From: Pleomorphochaeta sp963678575
GTDB taxonomy: Bacteria > Spirochaetota > Spirochaetia > Sphaerochaetales > Sphaerochaetaceae
Assembly: GCA_963678575.2 (NCBI GenBank)
Contig: CAXXHV010000002.1
Span: forward strand, 124,001 to 188,000
Length of the DNA: 64,000 nucleotides
Direction of reading: 5' to 3'
The translations under genes and the position numbers were made by a program. Numbering within the stretch: position 1 is the first letter of the stretch; each line of letters opens with the position of its first letter. Of the stretch, positions 26,535-34,861 are shown piece by piece. The notes under the pieces were generated by a model. The model saw only the letters and a list, made by a program, of their open reading frames with translations, was not told the DNA's origin and ran no database searches.

Positions 26535-28129
26535 ATCGAAAATGGTGGCAAGAAAGAGTAGTATATCAAGTATATCCAAGAAGTTTTTATGATAGTAATA
26601 ATGATGGAGTTGGAGATATAAGAGGGATTATTAATAAGATTGATTATCTAAAAGATTTAGGAATAGGTGCGATATGGTTAAATCCTATTTATGATTCTCC
26701 AAATGATGATATGGGATATGATATTAGAGATTATGAAAAAATATTAGATGATTTTGGAAATATGGAAGACTTTGATGAACTTCTTCAAAAACTTCATGAA
26801 AATGATATTAAGTTAATTATGGACCTTGTTGTAAATCATACTTCTGATGAACACGCATGGTTTAAACAATCTTCTCTTAATAAAAATAATGAATATTCCT
26901 CATATTATATCTGGAGGGATGAGCCAAACAATTGGGCTTCTTTTTTTGAACCTTCTGCTTGGTCTTATAGTGAAACCAGAAAACAATGGTATCTTCATTT
27001 ATTTTCTAAAAAACAACCCGATTTAAACTGGGAAAACGAAGATGTGAGAAAAGATGTTTATTCTATGATTAATCGCTGGCTTGATAAAGGAGTTGATGGT
27101 TTTAGAATGGATGTAATTAATCTAATTGCAAAAGCAAAAGGATTACCAAATGGAGAAGGAAGTGGATATGTATTCTCTCCTGAATATTTTGCCATGCAAC
27201 CAAAACTTCATGATTATTTGAAAGAAATGAGAGAAAATTGTTTTGTTAATAGAGACTGTATGTGTGTTGGAGAAACTCCTTTTACAACAGTGGAGAATGC
27301 TCCATCTTTAGTTGAAGACAAAAAAGAATTAGATATGATTTTTCAATTTGATCTAATGGATATGGATAGTGATGGGGAAAAATGGAATGTAAAGCCTTTT
27401 GATATTAAGCTCTTTAAAGAAGTATTAGCCAAATGGCAAAAAACATTAAATTGGAATAGTTTATTTCTTTCAAATCATGATCAACCTAGAAGTGTTTCTC
27501 GTTTTGGAAATGTAAGTACTGATGAATTACGAATTAGAAGTGCAAAAATGATTGCAACAGCTGTACATTTATTAAAAGGAACTTCTTTTATTTATCAAGG
27601 GGAAGAACTTGGAATGGCAAATGTTCCTTTTGAGGGCATTGATGAACTTCGTGATATAGAGAGCATTAATTTTTATAATAATTCCGAAGATAAAGACTCG
27701 GCTTTTAATAGTATTTTGAAAAAAGGCAGAGATAATGCAAGGACACCTATGCAATGGGATTGCTCAAAAAATGCGGGGTTTACTAAAACACAACCTTGGA
27801 TAAAAGTTAACCCAGATTATATAAAATATAATGCTGAGAAAGAAGCACAAGATTCATTTTCAGTTTTAAATTATTATAAAAAACTTATAAAACTTAAAAC
27901 AAGTAATAAGATAATTATTGAAGGTGATTTTAAGTTAATATATGAAAATTCAAATGAAATATTTGCATATGATAGAATAGTTGATAATGAAAAAATTAGA
28001 ATTATATGTAATATGAGCGATAAACAAGTATCCCTTGAAGAAAATGAATTTACAAATATAATTTTGACTAATGTGAAAAATCCTAATCAAAATTATTTGC
28101 TGCCCTATGAAACGAGAGTTATAAAATAA
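26531..28129 (+). CDS. GH13 oligo-1,6-glucosidase-like alpha-glucosidase
   Basis: The 532-residue intracellular GH13 enzyme (GH13_31-like) has all conserved regions: DLVVNHTSDEHAW, DGFRMDVIN with nucleophile Asp194, VGETP with acid/base Glu248 and LSNHDQPR. The residue after the nucleophile is Val195. In this group Val there goes with alpha-1,6 specificity and Thr with alpha-1,4, so the enzyme should split isomaltose-type linkages. It overlaps the AraC gene by four bases and closes the operon before a terminator. Dextran glucosidase (DexB) and trehalose-6-phosphate hydrolase (TreC) are alternatives; the GH66 neighbour favours the first. Confidence 0.92.
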   Translation: MNRKWWQERVVYQVYPRSFYDSNNDGVGDIRGIINKIDYLKDLGIGAIWLNPIYDSPNDDMGYDIRDYEKILDDFGNMEDFDELLQKLHENDIKLIMDLVVNHTSDEHAWFKQSSLNKNNEYSSYYIWRDEPNNWASFFEPSAWSYSETRKQWYLHLFSKKQPDLNWENEDVRKDVYSMINRWLDKGVDGFRMDVINLIAKAKGLPNGEGSGYVFSPEYFAMQPKLHDYLKEMRENCFVNRDCMCVGETPFTTVENAPSLVEDKKELDMIFQFDLMDMDSDGEKWNVKPFDIKLFKEVLAKWQKTLNWNSLFLSNHDQPRSVSRFGNVSTDELRIRSAKMIATAVHLLKGTSFIYQGEELGMANVPFEGIDELRDIESINFYNNSEDKDSAFNSILKKGRDNARTPMQWDCSKNAGFTKTQPWIKVNPDYIKYNAEKEAQDSFSVLNYYKKLIKLKTSNKIIIEGDFKLIYENSNEIFAYDRIVDNEKIRIICNMSDKQVSLEENEFTNIILTNVKNPNQNYLLPYETRVIK

Positions 28130-28138
28130 ATCTTTTTT

Positions 28139-28169
28139 CTCCTTTGCTATTTGGCAAGGGAGTTTTTTT
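28139..28169 (+). terminator. Terminator of the isomalto-oligosaccharide operon
   Basis: CTCCTTTGC pairs with GCAAGGGAG (one G-U), then T7, ten bases after the GH13 stop. Confidence 0.85.
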
Positions 28170-28194
28170 AAGTATTTTTATAAAATAATTTCTC

Positions 28195-28246
28195 TTGATT
28201 GTTAGTAGCCCCTATGTTAATCTAATTAAGTGAATACTTAATTAGA
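28195..28246 (+). promoter_or_regulatory. Promoter and perfect-dyad operator of the ArsR-type regulator
   Basis: TTGATT, 17 bases, then TAATCT (28218-28223). A perfect 11-bp inverted repeat, TCTAATTAAGT and ACTTAATTAGA with GAAT between (28221-28246), overlaps the -10 and start site. A dyad of this type suits an ArsR homodimer that represses its own gene. Confidence 0.75.
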
Positions 28247-28280
28247 TAGAGGTGATTATATTTCAGATATTATAAAAATT

Positions 28281-28607
28281 ATGAATGCTTTAGCCGATAA
28301 TAATCGTTATTTTATCGTTCAAGAATTATTAAAACGTGATTATTGTGTTGGAGGATTAGCATTAAAGCTAAATATAAGTGAAGCTGCAGTTTCTCAACAT
28401 TTAAAAATTTTAAAAGATGCTAGTATTATCTCAGGTAATAAAAGAGGTTATTTTAAACACTATAGAGTCAATGATAAAATTTTTAAAGAAATCTGTGATG
28501 AACTAAATTTGCTTAGTCAAATAAAAAGAGAAAAGACAACTTTATGTCCTCCTAAAAATAAAGAAGATTGCCCTTTGTGCAAAGAAGAGCTAATAGATAA
28601 AAAATAA
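28281..28607 (+). CDS. ArsR/SmtB-family winged-helix regulator
   Basis: The ~108-residue protein has an ArsR-type winged helix (RYFIVQELLKRDYCVGGLAL, LNISEAAVSQHLKILKDAS, then the KRGYFKHYRV wing). A Cys-rich tail (CPP and CPLCKEE) and a Cys in DYC could form a metal or redox/sulfide sensor. The ATG at 28281 has no ribosome binding site. Seven codons earlier in frame an ATT (28260) stands five bases after GAGGTG and would add ISDIIKI, giving the usual ArsR N-terminus, so the true start may be ATT. The downstream flavoprotein gene suggests redox or persulfide control. Confidence 0.85.
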   Translation: MNALADNNRYFIVQELLKRDYCVGGLALKLNISEAAVSQHLKILKDASIISGNKRGYFKHYRVNDKIFKEICDELNLLSQIKREKTTLCPPKNKEDCPLCKEELIDKK

Positions 28608-28652
28608 AATATTTAAATTTTTTTTATAAATAAAAAATTATAGGAGCAAAAA

Positions 28653-30011
28653 ATGAGAAAAGTAGATGTCGTAGTATTAGGTGGAGGAGCATCAGGATTG
28701 CAATCTGCAATAACAGTAAAATCAACATATCCTGAAAAAGAAGTAGTCTTAATTAGAAAAGAAAAGCAAGTTTTAATTCCTTGTGGTATTCCATATATTT
28801 TTGGAACTCTAAGTGATAGCAGTAAAAACATTCTTCCCGATAAACCTTTAACTAGTGTAGGGGTAGAAATAATAATTGATGAAATTACTGATATTAATGT
28901 TGAAGGTCATTCTTGTAATACTGTTAGTGGTGAAACTTATTATTATGAAAAATTAATACTCGCTCTTGGTTCTAAACCAACTCTTCCAAAATGGTTGAAA
29001 GGGGCAGAACTTGAAAATGTATTTACAATACCAAAAAATAAAATATATTTAGATGATATGTTATCTAAATTGAGTTCTGCTAAACGTATTACAGTAATTG
29101 GAGCTGGTTTTATTGGTGTAGAAGTCTCTGATGAATTAAATAAAAAAGATTATGAAGTAACATTAGTTGAAATTGAAAAAACTATTTTAAGTCGAGCTTT
29201 TGATGAAGAATTTGGCAAAATGGCAGAAGATCATCTAAAAGAAAGAGGTTTAAATGTAATTACTGCAAAAGGTGTTGCTGAAATAAAAGGTGATAAAGGA
29301 AAAGTATCAAAAGTTGTATTAACAAGCGGAGAAGAAATTGAAGCTGATGCTGTAATTTTATCTATGGGCTATGCTCCAAATACAGAAATTGCTGCAAAAG
29401 CAGGTATCGAATTAAATCAATTTGGCTTTATTAAAACTTGTGAATATATGAGAGTTCTTCCTTGTTCAACTGATATTATTGCAGTAGGAGATTGTGCTGA
29501 AAAAAGAGATTTTGTAACACGTAAATTAGATAGAACAATGCTAGCTTCTACAGCTTGTGCAGAAGCACGTACTGCAGGTATGAATTTATATACATTAAGT
29601 CCTTGTAAACCTTTTACTGGAACAATTGCTATATATGCAACAGCAATTGGCGATCATGCATTTGGAACTGCTGGAGTTACTGAAACAAAAGCAATTCAAG
29701 AAAATTTTGCTATTATCAGTGGTAGTTTTACAGGTATAGATACTCATCCAGGGAATTTAGCTAACACACATGTACAAACAGTAAAACTAATTGTAGCAGC
29801 AGACTGTGGAATGATTTTAGGTGGTGAAGTTTATGGGGGCTCAAGTACTGGAGAACTCACAAATGCAATTGGCTTTTTAATTCAAAATAGAGTTACTGTA
29901 AAAGCTTTACTTACTATGCAAATTGGAACTCAACCATTATTAACTGGATCCCCAGCTGGATATCCTCTTATAAAAGCTGCTGAAGTTATTGTAAAGAAAA
30001 TGAGGAAATAG
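28653..30011 (+). CDS. FAD/NAD(P)-dependent disulfide reductase family enzyme (CoA-disulfide reductase/NADH oxidase-like)
   Basis: The 452-residue flavoprotein has an N-terminal FAD dinucleotide fold (VVVLGGGASGLQSA, ~5-18), the active-site Cys in LIPCGIPYIFG (single-Cys type, as in CoA-disulfide reductase and Nox), a second NAD fold (ITVIGAGFIGVEVSDEL), the IIAVGDCAE FAD motif and a C-terminal dimerisation domain. Candidates are CoA-disulfide reductase, polysulfide/persulfide reductase and NADH oxidase. The linked ArsR gene with Cys-rich tail points to sulfur or oxidant response. AGGAG lies ahead of the ATG. Confidence 0.88.
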   Translation: MRKVDVVVLGGGASGLQSAITVKSTYPEKEVVLIRKEKQVLIPCGIPYIFGTLSDSSKNILPDKPLTSVGVEIIIDEITDINVEGHSCNTVSGETYYYEKLILALGSKPTLPKWLKGAELENVFTIPKNKIYLDDMLSKLSSAKRITVIGAGFIGVEVSDELNKKDYEVTLVEIEKTILSRAFDEEFGKMAEDHLKERGLNVITAKGVAEIKGDKGKVSKVVLTSGEEIEADAVILSMGYAPNTEIAAKAGIELNQFGFIKTCEYMRVLPCSTDIIAVGDCAEKRDFVTRKLDRTMLASTACAEARTAGMNLYTLSPCKPFTGTIAIYATAIGDHAFGTAGVTETKAIQENFAIISGSFTGIDTHPGNLANTHVQTVKLIVAADCGMILGGEVYGGSSTGELTNAIGFLIQNRVTVKALLTMQIGTQPLLTGSPAGYPLIKAAEVIVKKMRK

Positions 30012-30043
30012 ATTTCCCTAATTTATATTTTTACTTTATTTTA

Positions 30044-30081
30044 AAACTATCTTTGTATTATATATATTAAGGTAGTTTTTT
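30044..30081 (+). terminator. Terminator after the flavoprotein gene
   Basis: AAACTATCTT pairs with AAGGTAGTTT (one G-U), then further T residues. Confidence 0.75.
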
Positions 30082-30357
30082 GTTGTAAAAAAAGAAGCAA
30101 AATGGTTTATTAAAATTAAGAGTTATAGTTGATTTTTATAGGTCTTATTTTAAAATATGAGACAATTAGTAAATTAAAATTTACATTTAAATTAGATTTT
30201 TTTCAAATTTTAGAATAATTAAATTTTGTTATTCATTGCACTTCAATGTCAATTGAGAACAGGATAAATTAAAACTCTTTAATAATAATATTTTAGATAT
30301 TAATTAGCTCTTAAAATATTCTATTTTTTTTATAAATTATATATAATCATAAACATT
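30082..30357 (+). other. A+T-rich intergenic region before the ACT-domain gene
   Basis: No gene or RNA is seen. Near the right end, TATAAT (30342-30347) stands only about 10 bases before the ATG of the next gene, and no Shine-Dalgarno sequence separates them. Confidence 0.5.
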
Positions 30358-30630
30358 ATGGAAAAATCAATTATAAGTGTATTAGGAAAAGATAAGGTTG
30401 GAATAATTGCTAGAATATGTACATATTTAGCACAAAATGATGTAAATATTTTAGATATCTCCCAAACAATTGTTGGTGGTTTGTTTCAAATGATGATGAT
30501 TTGTGATACTGAAAAGTGTACCAAAGATTTTCATTTAGTTGCTGAAGAACTTCATGGTATTGGTGATGAGCTAGGTATTCAAATAAAACTTCAAAAAGAA
30601 GAAATTTTTGAAAAGATGCAACGCATCTAG
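30358..30630 (+). CDS. ACT-domain protein (UPF0237-type)
   Basis: The 90-residue protein consists of one ACT domain plus a short tail: SIISVLGKDKVGIIARICTYL, NDVNILDISQTIVGGLFQMMMICD. ACT domains bind amino acids and regulate partner proteins. It is the first of a two-gene unit with the DUF711 protein, an association conserved in many anaerobes. It has no visible Shine-Dalgarno site and a -10 only about 10 bases upstream, so its mRNA may be nearly leaderless. Confidence 0.9.
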   Translation: MEKSIISVLGKDKVGIIARICTYLAQNDVNILDISQTIVGGLFQMMMICDTEKCTKDFHLVAEELHGIGDELGIQIKLQKEEIFEKMQRI

Positions 30631-30639
30631 GAGGAAAGA

Positions 30640-32004
30640 ATGCCAAGTTTAAAAGAAGTTGTCGATACTAATAAAATGTTTGAGAAAGATAATCTCGATG
30701 TGAGAACTATTACAATGGGGATTAGTCTTTTGAGTTGTATTGATAGTAATTTAGAAGTATTAAAGAAAAATATTTATGACAAAATTACTACTACTGCTAA
30801 AGATTTAGTAAAAGTTGGGAATGCAATTGAAAATGATTATGCAATCCCAATTGTAAATAAAAGGATTTCAATTACACCTTTAGCCTTTATTGGGGCATCA
30901 GCTTGTAAAACAAAAGAAGATTATGTTGAGCTTGCAGTCGTTCTAGATAAAGCTGCAAAAGATGTTGGAGTAAATTTTATTGGTGGTTTTTCGGCGATTC
31001 CTGCAAAAGGAATGACTAAAAGTGAAGAATTATTAATTAGAGCAATTCCTCAAGCAATGGCAAATACTGATTGCTTATGTGCTTCAGTTAATGTTGGATC
31101 AACAAAAACTGGAATCAATATGGATGCTGTAAAGTTGATGGGAGAAATTGTAAAGGAAACTGCAATTGTAACTAAAGATAGAGATAGTATAGGTTGCTCA
31201 AAGCTTGTTGTATTATGTAATGCTCCAGATGATAATCCATTTATGGCGGGTGCTTTTCATGGAGTTACAGAAACAGATAATGTAATTAATGTTGGGGTAA
31301 GTGGCCCTGGTGTAATTAATGAAGCCATTCAAAGTGTTAAAGGTAAAGATTTTACTGCATTATGTGAAATAATTAAACAAACTTCTTTTAAAGTTACAAG
31401 ACTTGGACAGTTAGTTGCACAAGAAGCTAGTAAAAGATTAAATATTCCATTTGGAATTTTAGATTTATCTTTAGCGCCAACACCTGCTATTGGAGATTCG
31501 ATTGCTGAAATATTAGAAAGCATGGGACTAGAAGAAGTCGGCTGTCCTGGAACAACTGCTGCATTAGCTCTATTAAATGACCAAGTTAAAAAAGGTGGTA
31601 TAATGGCATCGTCTTCAGTTGGAGGTCTTTCAGGAGCTTTTATTCCTGTAAGTGAAGATCAAAATATGATAAATGCGGCATCAAGTGGTGGTTTGTGCAT
31701 TGAAAAACTTGAAGCCATGACTTGTGTATGTTCTGTTGGGTTAGATATGATTGCTATTCCTGGAGATACAACAGCAACAACAATTTCTGGGATTATTGCA
31801 GATGAAGCTGCTATAGGGATGGTAAATGCTAAAACGACAGCAGTTAGAATTATTCCTGTAATTGGTAAAACTTTAGGTGATTCTGCTGAATTTGGTGGCT
31901 TGCTTGGTTTTGCTCCTATTATGAAAGTAAATACTAAATCATGTGCTGATTTTATTAATAGAGGTGGAAGAATTCCAGCGCCTATTCATAGTTTTAAAAA
32001 TTAG
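30640..32004 (+). CDS. DUF711 / PFL-like (UPF0210) protein
   Basis: This 454-residue protein of the UPF0210/DUF711 family has a structure related to pyruvate formate-lyase and ribonucleotide reductase barrels, but its reaction is unknown. Family features include DVRTITMGISLLSCID near the start, VNFIGGFSAIPAKGMT, CASVNVGSTKTGINMDA, a central FGILDLSLAPTPAIGDS and the C-terminal GGLLGFAPIM. AGGAGG precedes the ATG, nine bases after the ACT gene. The ACT partner probably regulates it allosterically. Confidence 0.92.
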   Translation: MPSLKEVVDTNKMFEKDNLDVRTITMGISLLSCIDSNLEVLKKNIYDKITTTAKDLVKVGNAIENDYAIPIVNKRISITPLAFIGASACKTKEDYVELAVVLDKAAKDVGVNFIGGFSAIPAKGMTKSEELLIRAIPQAMANTDCLCASVNVGSTKTGINMDAVKLMGEIVKETAIVTKDRDSIGCSKLVVLCNAPDDNPFMAGAFHGVTETDNVINVGVSGPGVINEAIQSVKGKDFTALCEIIKQTSFKVTRLGQLVAQEASKRLNIPFGILDLSLAPTPAIGDSIAEILESMGLEEVGCPGTTAALALLNDQVKKGGIMASSSVGGLSGAFIPVSEDQNMINAASSGGLCIEKLEAMTCVCSVGLDMIAIPGDTTATTISGIIADEAAIGMVNAKTTAVRIIPVIGKTLGDSAEFGGLLGFAPIMKVNTKSCADFINRGGRIPAPIHSFKN

Positions 32005-32016
32005 TATTTTTTAAAG

Positions 32017-32043
32017 AACAGCCTTTTTTTAAGGTTGTTTTTT
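32017..32043 (+). terminator. Terminator of the ACT-DUF711 operon
   Basis: AACAGCCTT pairs with AAGGTTGTT (one G-U), followed by T residues. Confidence 0.8.
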
Positions 32044-32113
32044 ATTGCCACTTTTCCTAGAGATTAAATATAAAATGAAGTATTATGAAGTGAAATATAA
32101 CAAGGACCTACAA

Positions 32114-33091
32114 ATGAAAAAGATTAAAGCTTTAATATTAATTAGATTAACTGAAGTTGAGAAAAAGATATTTTTTCAATTTGAAGATAAAATTGATTTT
32201 ACTTATAAAAATATGGATGAAGTAAAAATTACAAGAGAAGATATAAGTGAAGCAGAAATAATAATTGGATTTCCCCCTAAAAAATATTTAGATACGGCTA
32301 TAAATTTAAAATGGATTCAATTGATTTCTTCAGGTGTTGATTATTATATGAGAGATGGGCTAATCAAAAAACATACTATTGTAACTAATGCTAAAGGATC
32401 TTATGGTGAATCTCAATCAGAGTTTATGTTAGCGATGCTTATTTCACTTATGAAGAAATTACATAAATATAGAGATAATCAATTACAATCAAAATGGATG
32501 GATGAAGGCAGTGTAATGATGCTAAGAGGATCTACTGCTCTTGTTATTGGACTTGGTGATATAGGTAGTGAATTTTCTAGAATTCTAAAAGCATTTGGTG
32601 TATATGTAATTGGAGTAAGAAGAGATAATACAAAAAGATGTGAATATGTTGATGAAAGTTATTCTTTTACTGATTTAGATATACTTATTCCTAAAGCCGA
32701 TATTGTTGCAATGGTTATTCCTTCTACACCGGAAACGCAAAATCTAATGAACTCACAAAGAATTTCTATTATGAAAAAAAACTCAATTTTAGTTAATACT
32801 GGGCGTGGTGCTACAATTGATAATGAAGCATTATATGATGCTGTTGAAAAAGGTCATATTTTAGGTGCTGCTGTTGATGTTTTTGAAAATGAACCTCTTC
32901 CTAGAGAACATAGGGCCTGGGGAATTGAAAATCTTTTAATAACGCCACATTCTGCAGGTCAGAATTATCTGGATAATAACTGGAAAAAAACATTAAAATT
33001 AATTGAAGAAAACTTAACAGCTTATTGCAATGGAAATAGTTTGAAAAATATTGTTGATAGAAGTGTTTATGAGTTTGAAAAAGAGAATTAA
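32114..33091 (+). CDS. D-2-hydroxyacid dehydrogenase family protein
   Basis: The ~325-residue NAD-dependent enzyme has a C-terminal catalytic/NAD module containing ALVIGLGDIGSEFSRILKAFG (GxGxxG), VNTGRGATIDNEALYDAV with catalytic Arg, AAVDVFENEPLP (Glu) and LLITPHSAG (His). The substrate domain is divergent (WIQLISSGVDYYM). I start at 32114, where AAGGA precedes the ATG; a longer frame opening with TTG at 32045 overlaps the previous terminator. Substrate could be a 2-keto acid such as glyoxylate or hydroxypyruvate. Confidence 0.88.
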   Translation: MKKIKALILIRLTEVEKKIFFQFEDKIDFTYKNMDEVKITREDISEAEIIIGFPPKKYLDTAINLKWIQLISSGVDYYMRDGLIKKHTIVTNAKGSYGESQSEFMLAMLISLMKKLHKYRDNQLQSKWMDEGSVMMLRGSTALVIGLGDIGSEFSRILKAFGVYVIGVRRDNTKRCEYVDESYSFTDLDILIPKADIVAMVIPSTPETQNLMNSQRISIMKKNSILVNTGRGATIDNEALYDAVEKGHILGAAVDVFENEPLPREHRAWGIENLLITPHSAGQNYLDNNWKKTLKLIEENLTAYCNGNSLKNIVDRSVYEFEKEN

Positions 33092-33122
33092 ATTCTTCTT
33101 TTTTTTATACTAATAATAACTG

Positions 33123-33164
33123 AAAGCACACCTCGTTTTATTGGAATTAGGAGTGCTTTTTTTT
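33123..33164 (+). terminator. Terminator after the D-2-hydroxyacid dehydrogenase gene
   Basis: AAAGCAC and GTGCTTT form the base of a stem with a 14-20-base loop, followed by a run of eight or more T. Confidence 0.75.
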
Positions 33165-33846
33165 GATTTTTTTAATTTTTTTAAAATAGATATCTTTTTA
33201 TTAATAAAATAATATACATCCTAAAAAGGAAGTTTATTTTAATTTAAATAATAAAAAAGTTTTTATATCTTCTTATAAATAGCCTTGTTTATTGATATTT
33301 GATTGAGTTATAAATAAGAATTATTCGCTTGGAGTGCTGGAATTTTGTCATTTTTCTAAGATTCATATAAATCTATGTAATAAGAAATCTTCTATTTTAT
33401 ACCTAGTTGCTATGATAATTTTATCCTATAAATTTTTTGGATTCAGCTTGTGAATGAAAATAATGATATAGAAAAAAAGATTTAGTAAAAAATAGAATCA
33501 GATTTAACAAAAAAATAAAGAATTCTCAAATAAAACCATTAGTTAATATAAAATATAATAGGATTGTTTGTGCACATTTAATAAATATATGTGTAATAAA
33601 AGAGAGCAAAAAAAAATTTTTGAAAATTAATTTATATTTTTTTAATTTTTTTTATGTTTAAATATAAGTAAAATTAGTTTTATAAAAATCATATTATTAA
33701 TTACTATAAAATCTTTATTATAGATGCTTTAAATAAGTATTTAGCAAAAAAAATAGTTAAGTTATTTTACAAATAAATAATTTTTAAAAACCTTAAAATT
33801 TAAATAATTTTTTATAGAATAAATCTAAAAATATAAAATTAGGTTA
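33165..33846 (+). other. Gene-free, extremely A+T-rich spacer of about 680 bases
   Basis: I find no convincing reading frame, tRNA, riboswitch core or mobile-element end here. It is dominated by A and T tracts with scattered stop codons in all frames. It is the longest gene-free stretch in the window and is followed by a well-formed promoter and a structured leader. Confidence 0.6.
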
Positions 33847-33874
33847 TTGACTATAATTAAGTTTCTCTTATAGG
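33847..33874 (+). promoter_or_regulatory. Promoter of the amino-acid importer operon
   Basis: TTGACT, 16 bases, TATAGG. Transcription would start about 90 bases before the binding-protein gene, just ahead of the leader hairpin. Confidence 0.65.
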
Positions 33875-33902
33875 TTTATATTCAAATAAAAATTAAAACG
33901 AA

Positions 33903-33948
33903 ATACGAAGGCGTATATATTGCAAGTCAATATTTACGTCTTTTTTTT
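33903..33948 (+). terminator. Attenuator-like terminator in the leader of the amino-acid importer operon
   Basis: GGCGTATATATTG (33910-33922) pairs with CAATATTTACGTC (33928-33940) around CAAGT and is followed by eight T. A competing hairpin, ATACG/CGTAT (33903-33916), uses the same left arm. The structure lies between the promoter and the first gene, so it could make transcription conditional. Confidence 0.65.
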
Positions 33949-33970
33949 ATTTTTAAGGAAGGTTAGAAAA

Positions 33971-34786
33971 ATGAAAAAAATTTTAATGCTAAGTGTAATG
34001 TTCTGTATTATCTTTACTTCTTTATTTGCTAATGGTGCTAGTGAAAAGAGTAAAAGTGTTGAGTCTAAGGTTTATAAAGTAGCTTGTGATGCTTCTTATC
34101 CTCCTTTTTCAATTCAACTAGAAGAAGGTGAAACTGTAAGTGGTACAGTTGTAAGTAGTTCCAATGGTATGGGAGATTATTATGGAATTGATGTTGAACT
34201 ACTTGATGCAATTTCAAAGCTAGAAGGATTTGAATATGAGTTAACACCAATGGATTTTTCAGCAATTATTCCAGCACTTGTTTCAGGTAACATTGATGCT
34301 TCAATTGCAGGGATGAATGCAACTGAAGAAAGAAGAAAAACTGTAGATTTTTCTGATGGTTATTATGAAGCAGGATCTGCGATGGTAGTAAATGCTAATG
34401 ATGATAGTATTTCTAGTTTTGAAGACTTGAAGGGAAAAGTAGCTGCTTGTAAAGAAGGAACAACTGGCATGCTCTGGTCTCAAGATAATTCTAGTAAATA
34501 TGGTTTTAGTGTAAAAGTATATCCAGATTCAGCTAGTATGATGCTGGCTGTAGCTAATAGACAAGCTGATTTCTTACTAGAAGATTATCCTGTAATTAGT
34601 TATCAAATTTCTATTGGAGCACAAAAAAATCTTAAGGTTGCTATTGAAGCAATAGAAGAACCACCACAAGATGCTTTTGCTGTAGTAAAAGGTAAAAATC
34701 AAGAGTTACTAGCAAAATTTAATTCTGGTTTAGCTAAGATTAGAGCTAATGGTACTTATGATAAAATTATCAACCAATATAAATAA
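33971..34786 (+). CDS. Amino-acid ABC importer solute-binding protein (family 3)
   Basis: The ~271-residue exported protein has the signal peptide MKKILMLSVMFCIIFTSLFA followed by NGASEKSKS, a spirochaete-type mature start. Family-3 features are VACDASYPPFSIQ, GIDVELLDAI, FSAIIPALVSGNIDASIAGM, ERRKTVDFSDGYYEAGSAMVV and LKGKVAACKEGTTG. The start is the ATG at 33971 behind AAGGAAGG; an upstream TTG-initiated frame would cover the leader hairpin. A ~20-residue insertion after YPPF (EEGETVSGTVVSSSNG) is unusual. Confidence 0.93.
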   Translation: MKKILMLSVMFCIIFTSLFANGASEKSKSVESKVYKVACDASYPPFSIQLEEGETVSGTVVSSSNGMGDYYGIDVELLDAISKLEGFEYELTPMDFSAIIPALVSGNIDASIAGMNATEERRKTVDFSDGYYEAGSAMVVNANDDSISSFEDLKGKVAACKEGTTGMLWSQDNSSKYGFSVKVYPDSASMMLAVANRQADFLLEDYPVISYQISIGAQKNLKVAIEAIEEPPQDAFAVVKGKNQELLAKFNSGLAKIRANGTYDKIINQYK

Positions 34787-34799
34787 TTAAAGTTGAATA

Positions 34800-34838
34800 A
34801 AATAGAGGGGATTCTTTTATTAAGTTCCCCTTCTATTT
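34800..34838 (+). promoter_or_regulatory. Intercistronic hairpin between binding-protein and permease genes
   Basis: AAATAGAGGGGA pairs with TCCCCTTCTATTT with one bulged base. It has only a weak T run after it, so it probably acts as an RNA stabiliser or partial terminator that keeps binding protein in excess. Confidence 0.65.
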
Positions 34839-34861
34839 GTTTTACTATAAGGAGTTAAGAA

